Positions 58,486-64,000 of a stretch of DNA of 64,000 nucleotides are shown piece after piece. The stretch covers positions 13,788,814-13,852,813 of the forward strand of contig OY821740.1 of the NCBI GenBank assembly GCA_963682055.1, in the 5' to 3' direction. Below the pieces are notes generated by a model. It saw only the letters and a list, made by a program, of their open reading frames with translations. It ran no database searches and was not told the origin of the DNA. The number at the start of each line of letters is the position of its first letter. The first letter of the stretch is position 1. Both the position numbers and the translations under genes were made by a program. This DNA comes from Primula veris. Lineage: Eukaryota; Streptophyta; Magnoliopsida; Ericales; Primulaceae.

Positions 58486-59614
58486 ATGGGGGAGAACAGC
58501 CCCAGCCATAAGAGAGTTACTTCCCTAGAGGAGGAGGTTCATGGAAAACATACTATTTATAATCATGATCATCGTCGTAAAAAGGGTTATGGGTCTTATG
58601 CAAGAAAGATCAACGGCAGTGCAATAGCTGCTGCCATCCTGACCATCCTTGTTTTAGCGGGTATAACAGTGTTAATACTGTGGTTAGTATATAAGCCTCA
58701 CAAACCCAAATTCATGCTAATTGAAGCTGCGGTACTAACGAGTCCGGTCAACAACACCGGTAAGCTAATTCCATTTACTTTTGGATTTCTTATAATTGGA
58801 AGTTTTATAATTAGACCATGGCAAACATAACCAACAGAAACATGTCTCATGAGATTGGTACATACTTTATGAGCAAATTATCCTAAAGAGTTGCTACAGT
58901 TTATAATCTCAGTCTGTTATTGTTTCTTTTTATTTGATGAAGTTGTTTGATTTACCATAACGGATGTCTATAAAATATTAAAACTAGCCTTATTTTATTT
59001 ATTTTAGTTGTAGAGGATAATTATGTTATGAAGTGTAATCAAAAAGAGAAAATTCACGGGAATCAGGTTAAAATTCTGTTTTTAAATTTTTAAAGAAAGC
59101 ATATAATTTTAAGTTTTTTCCCTATAATTACTCTTATTTATCTAAGATGACAAGTTTTTTTTGCCCTGCAGACTCTGCAATGGCGCCACCCTACCTACTG
59201 TTAACATCGATGCAGTTCACACTAGTGACTACTAACTCAAACAAGAGGGTGTCTATATACTACGACCATCTCTCCGCTTTTGTCACCTATCGCAACCAGA
59301 TGATAACTAACCCTGAGCCGTTGCCTCCGCTCTACCATCATAAGCATACGACCGTTCAGATAGCACCCATACTTGGAGGACATGAGGCAGTACCGGTTAG
59401 CCAAGAAGTTATGAATGGGCTTGCGGTTGACGAGGCTATGGGGGCGGTGAACATGAGACTTAACCTTTTAGGGAGGCTTAGGTGGAAGGCCGGTGCTATT
59501 AAGACTTCCCATTATCATGCTTATATACATTGTGATTTCTTGGTGCATTTGAACAAAGGTTTTGTGGGTCAAGTTCCTTTTCTCACCACTCCTCTCTGTA
59601 AAGTTGAGGTGTGA
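58486..59614 (+). CDS. NDR1/HIN1-like protein (LEA2 domain)
   Basis: Two exons, 58486-58759 and 59172-59614, joining in phase to 238 aa. The ATG at 58486 (MGENSPSHKRV) is chosen because it is the first ATG of the frame. The protein has a basic cytosolic tail with a His-rich patch, one membrane span (about residues 45-65, AAAILTILVLAGITVLILWL), then the family word YKPHKPKF. The LEA2 domain follows (SMQFTLVTTNSNKRVSIYYD, LPPLYHHKHTTVQIAPILGG, RLRWKAGAIKTSHYHAYIHC). This is the type II membrane layout of NHL proteins. Known: several NHL proteins act at the plasma membrane in defence against pathogens or as membrane-wall contacts; others are stress-induced. Which role applies here cannot be told. 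Confidence 0.92.
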
Positions 59615-60792
59615 AATAATAACTTGTACAAAGAAAGGTCGATACTTGTATTGTAGCACAGTATGAGTTTTGTATGCATGTTTTGGTAACGAGTCTACGC
59701 AAAAGATGAATAAAAGGATAAAACATGATTTTATTTCTTTCGCCATCTTTCCTATAAAGTATCCGCATCAGAAAATTACGTGGTTATCATATCAGATTAG
59801 TTTCAACTACAAGTTAACTGAATTTTATGAAACAATATCACTCCTATATATCAACCAGGTATAAGATCTTCGTAAAAAGGCTTACAATTACGTTTTCTAG
59901 GCTCATCTTATCACGCTTTTTAAGTGTTGTTGGGTTTTTTACTTCCCACAATTTATCTGGTTAGCTTAACATTTCGAGTCTCAGCGGCTTTTGTTGGATG
60001 AACGACAAAATTGAAATAGATATCACCGTGTTTTTCTTAGGGCAATTGGAGATTGCTTCATACAGTCTAATACACACACTAACGTGATGATAAAAAACTG
60101 TAACTAAAAACCCAGAAACAATGGGAATAGTTCTCTTCTTATTACCAAAAAATGCAAGAAACGACTTTTTTGACGAGTCATTCTTGGCTTACATTCCTCT
60201 TCATATCATGCTTAAGAACTTCCACAACACACAAATCTTGTTTCTTTAGATGAAAATAGCATATATATGTAAAAGTAAATATCGAAACAGTCAAATGGAT
60301 GGGCTCATCTACATATAAATAAAAAATTCTATTTAGGCGCAAAATGGTAAAAGAAACAAAGAGCAGTAATCGCTGATGTTCCTTGTAAATTTCAGTTTCT
60401 CGAAGTGGGTGTATATTAACATAGACAACAGAAAAAATGGAAATTATCAGAAAGGTATATAAATCATTTTTTGGGTTCTCAATTCACTTAGCATCAATAT
60501 TTTGAACTGGTGAAAGTAAACATTGTGAGTGATTTCACGCAGGGCCTGGATTTTTTTTTTATAACACTCAAAGCCTATTTTCTCCAGAAACTCAGAGGAA
60601 TCAGTACTCGATGAACTCCCTTGTCTAATACTATGTTCATTTGTACAACATAGCTCTACTTCCAATTATCCCCCAAAAGCAAGAAAGAGAAATGGGAAGA
60701 GGAAAGGAAAATCCTTTAATATTTCCAAGGCCATGATTTTTAAGTAAGAGGCTACCTTCTGTCTTTCAATTTTGTCAAATGCTACAAAAAAA
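59615..60792. other. Convergent spacer between the NHL gene and the CRK gene
   Basis: Both genes end into this stretch, so it should contain two 3' untranslated regions. I see no gene, and the short frames (for example 59670-59864 and 60447-60665) have no family feature. Confidence 0.6.
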
Positions 60793-63578
60793 CTAACGTT
60801 GTCTTGTATTGGTACTTCGAAGCGTCACGCCATGTAAAAATTTTGTATATCCAAGTAAACTAAGCTTTCCATCAGATGTTCGGATCCAGTCTCTAAGAAT
60901 CATATAAGCTGTTTGCCCCACATTGAGTTCCTGCACGAATTAGTTTCGTTTTTTGCATGAGTCGGATTTTACCTATAAATGAAGCAGCAGATATTTGGGA
61001 AAAAAGGGAAAGATACTGGAAATGCGTCAAAAGGATTACCCGAGCCAATTCTTCCACAGAAACAATACGATTACCCTCTTCTTCAAAGTGCTCAAAAGCA
61101 GTTGATGCAATCATTTCCCATCCTTCCAAAGCCTCCAGCTGATATGTACTAATTGCAGCAGCACAAAATTCTTCAAATTCCATTTTTCTGTAGGAAAGGG
61201 GGGCCATCTGACAAACGTGATGAACACAATCTTTTAGAAACCGCAATGAACTCAAAAAAAATGTTCAATCATAAAAAAATGCCAAATTTGCATTTGACGT
61301 TTTGACAAATACTGAAAGTCTGAAAGCATAGGGAGGCTTACAGAATTTAGGATGTCTGGAACCCTTGATTCCTTCATTGCTTCAGTTGCATTTCTCAGCA
61401 GAGCCTGAATATTTAGTATCATAATTTAAAGGCATGAAAAACATAGGGCAAAAAACGAGGTATCTATGTTTTTACGCGACCCCTGAAATTATATAAATAA
61501 CAATAAAAGAACACAAAGAACACACTATTTTAAAGTTATCAAGTGAGACGCGTCCATCTTTATTAGGCTCCAGAAGCAAAAATTGAGCTCTTAGATAAAC
61601 CAACTCATCCTCTGTTAAAGCTTTTGAAAGAGCCTGAAAGCAACAAAGAGTAAGTAAGAACTTGTAACAAAAAGTTGAGAGTAAAATATCAGATGTAAAA
61701 CCCTCACAAAATAAAAGAGGTTGTCTTGATAATACCTTCAGGGCAGCACGTTTCAAGGGTGTAGCATGGAGATAGGACTTGACTAACTTATAAATCAGTA
61801 TATCTAAGGGAATTGGTTGATTTTCATTTCGCAGCCATGGGTGTGCTGCAACCAGAAATCACATTATTTAGTCTACAATACACATCAGCACCGTCTTGAG
61901 AGAAATTTAGGTTCATTAACAGACCAAAACAAAAATAAACTGGTCCAAAGTCTTATACTCCTCCAGCACTAGCTAAGAGTCCACTATCATGGGACGTCTC
62001 TAAATAATTGCTAACTTTCCAGAAATAGTCGGTAAAAATTGATAGATTAGCCTTTCACCCTTTTACTTAACAAACAGAATGTAAAAAAAGACGAGTTGCA
62101 GTGTAAATTGACTAAACGAAAGAGAATATTACATTGAGCAGCTGAAGTGACTGTTATTTAAGGTCAGAGGGAATATTACCAACAGAAAACTGAAAACGCA
62201 ATACTAGAACAAAATAGAATAAAATCTTACTCAACGCTTGAGCAGCTGTCATCCTCTTTCTGTAATCTTTGTTTAAGAGCCTCTTCACAAAATCTTTAGC
62301 TTCGACTGACATAAAAGGCCAAGGTTCATCCAAAAAGTTTGGATCGGCTCGAAGTACAGCACGAAATATCCCTGATTCTGTCCGTGCCCAAAAAGGTCTG
62401 CTTCCACATAATAATATGTAAGTTATAACTCCAATGCTCCATATATCTGCCTCAAGGCTGTAAGACCTATGAAGTACTTCTGGCGCCACATAATATGCAC
62501 TCCCGACAATGTCATTTAGTCTTTCATCTGCAGAAATACCATTAATACATTGTTCATGCTAAATTCTTCTCAATTCGATTAGAAAATACCCCATCAGCCG
62601 CCTAAATGCCAGCATTTGAGAATGTAAATTTGGATGAATGAATCTGTTTGTTTGTTTTTTCTTTTTAAGAGCCTTAGTCAAATTCGTAAAAGTAAATGGG
62701 GAGATGATGAAAATAGTAGTTCCCTCAAAAATTCCAGTCACCCGTAGTGGACCTAATGGAACAGAGGGATTAGTATGCACGAAAGGTTTAATACCTAATA
62801 AGGAGTTATTGGACTGATGAAAGGAGGTACGCATAGAATTAAACGTTAGAGAAACTTATCAAACAAAGTAACGAAGACACTTAGCAAGATATTACCTGGT
62901 CTAATGAAGTCTGACAGACCAAAATCAATGAGCTTCATGTCAGCGTCTTCGTCTCTAGAGGTGAAAAGGAAATTCTGTATTGCAAGAAACCTAAAAGCCG
63001 TTAAAAACAGCAAAAACTATAGAACACGGGCTTGATTGCCTCCAAAATTGCTTTTCTTAAAGATATCAAACAGAAGAAGCAAAACCTCGGGTTTTAAATC
63101 ACGGTGCACAACTCCTTGAAGATGACAAAATCCAACTACACCTAAAATCTGCACAATGATATGTTTTACGTCCTCCTCTGTATATTTACCACCTCTGTTG
63201 CCAACGAGAAGCATATAATTAGTCCAGATAACAGCTCATGAATGATTGCATGAATCATCAAAATAGTTTTTCCTTTACCTTGATAGGATCCGGTCCAGTA
63301 GTTCTCCACCTTCACATAATCTAATGAACAAAACTTAATTAATAGAGAAGAAGAGGAAAGAGGAATATGTTTCGAAAAGATACTGAAACACAAAAAAGAG
63401 GGACATATGTTAAGGAGTACAATAGTTATTGGCGATATATAACTTACTCCATTACTATGTATACGTTGTTGGCATCCTCACACGAATCATAAAATCTAAC
63501 TAAATGCCTATGCCCTGATAAAGCCTTCAAGATTTTCACTTCCCTACGTACATCTTCGATTGAAATAGCAGTTGTCAT
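60793..63578 (-). CDS. CDPK-related protein kinase (CRK), 5' part beyond the window
   Basis: Ten exons seen (minus, 5' to 3'): 63448-63578, 63279-63320, 63086-63194, 62896-62974, 62231-62527, 61736-61845, 61526-61633, 61342-61404, 61040-61207, 60793-60930. They give about 414 codons in phase. The kinase domain is intact: [69 protein letters not shown] and [34 protein letters not shown] closes it. The tail keeps the shape of a calmodulin-like domain ([39 protein letters not shown]) but with decayed EF-hands, which separates CRKs from true CDPKs. The ATP-binding lysine, glycine loop and variable N-terminus, usually myristoylated, must be in an exon beyond 64000. The first visible exon opens [12 protein letters not shown], which in this family follows the lysine-containing exon, so its ATG is not the start. 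Confidence 0.92.
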
Positions 63579-64000
63579 CTGCGAAATAGAGGCAGTTAAG
63601 ACATGACCAGAAATGGTCTCAGAGTTTACTCAAATTAAGACAGAAAAACAAACATTCTCAAAGTGTCATAATAAAAACCCAACAAAATAATGAAAGCAAC
63701 CAAAAGTAAGACATCTCATTAATTTATATTATGTACCCTCTAACAACAGTATTATTATTTTAGAACTGTATTAGTAACAAGGGATCTCTAACGTATACAA
63801 TATGATGAAATGCAAGAGATACCGCCGCAGGGGATTCTAAAGGGAAAACGGGGACTCTCAATGCTTTTCAATGAGATTTTTTTAAAAGGGCAACATAGAA
63901 AATATTGAATTATATTGCCGCCAGTGTGAACCATTTAAAACGGATGAGGAAATGGTCAACTGCTAACCCTAATGGCTAACTAAAGGGGTTTGTCCGCACG
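63579..64000. other. Intron of the CRK gene running off the window
   Basis: The acceptor of the first visible CRK exon lies at 63579-63580. No coding sequence for the kinase glycine loop or lysine is seen on the minus strand up to the edge, so this is read as intron. Confidence 0.65.

Noticed and set aside
60447..60665. 72-codon frame after the CRK gene as an extra gene or exon
   Set aside because: The CRK stop codon at 60793-60795 closes the family's usual C-terminus, and this frame matches nothing.

Overview
The window is nuclear DNA of a flowering plant, most likely a eudicot; the family cannot be told from sequence alone. The evidence is AT-rich DNA, genes split by many short GT-AG introns, and plant-specific families: a PLS-type pentatricopeptide protein, TANGLED, an ERD6-like sugar carrier, an NDR1/HIN1-like protein, a CDPK-related kinase and a wall-associated-type pseudokinase. 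No tRNA or rRNA gene was recognised. All exon joins were worked out by hand from GT-AG sites and reading phase.

Genes in order: (1) 3077-7947 minus, an AMI1-type amidase (indole-3-acetamide hydrolase), 9 exons, 434 aa; (2) 15540-21807 plus, a synergin-gamma-like vesicle-traffic protein, 9 exons, 983 aa; (3) 22931-25264 minus, an intronless PPR protein of 777 aa, tail-to-tail with gene 2; (4) 27380-31512 plus, TANGLED, 5 exons, 352 aa, head-to-head with the PPR gene and preceded by three clustered CCGTT/AACGG sites; (5) 32870-33695 plus, a broken intronless Mam33/p32 copy; (6) 36026-41989 plus, an ERD6-like sugar transporter, 18 exons, 471 aa; (7) 43912-46103 plus, a probably inactive receptor-like kinase, 3 exons, 571 aa; (8) 58486-59614 plus, an NDR1/HIN1-like protein, 2 exons, 238 aa; (9) 60793-63578 minus, the C-terminal part of a CDPK-related kinase whose 5' exon(s) lie beyond the right edge. 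These are unrelated housekeeping, signalling and transport genes; nothing suggests that they form one pathway.

The spaces between genes are full of transposable elements. The most striking is a 3.8-kb foldback element (8298-12099) with a 9-bp target duplication, inverted ends carrying repeated GGATTGGTCCA boxes, and a core of about 3.2 kb built almost entirely of a short self-complementary unit (AAAACAGTCCGGACTGTTTT and variants) separated by T-runs. Two smaller foldback elements (26.4-26.9 kb and 35.0-35.5 kb) share the same plan but have a TCTAATCATG-like decamer core. A third foldback type with arms of about 0.45 kb lies at 47.2-48.2 kb. A 7.0-kb Ty1/copia element (48349-55363) has 5-bp target duplications and LTRs that differ at only two positions, yet most of its pol region is broken. 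There are also a 303-bp Helitron with clear ends, four Stowaway-like MITEs, and several Harbinger-like or unclassified MITEs in introns and flanks.
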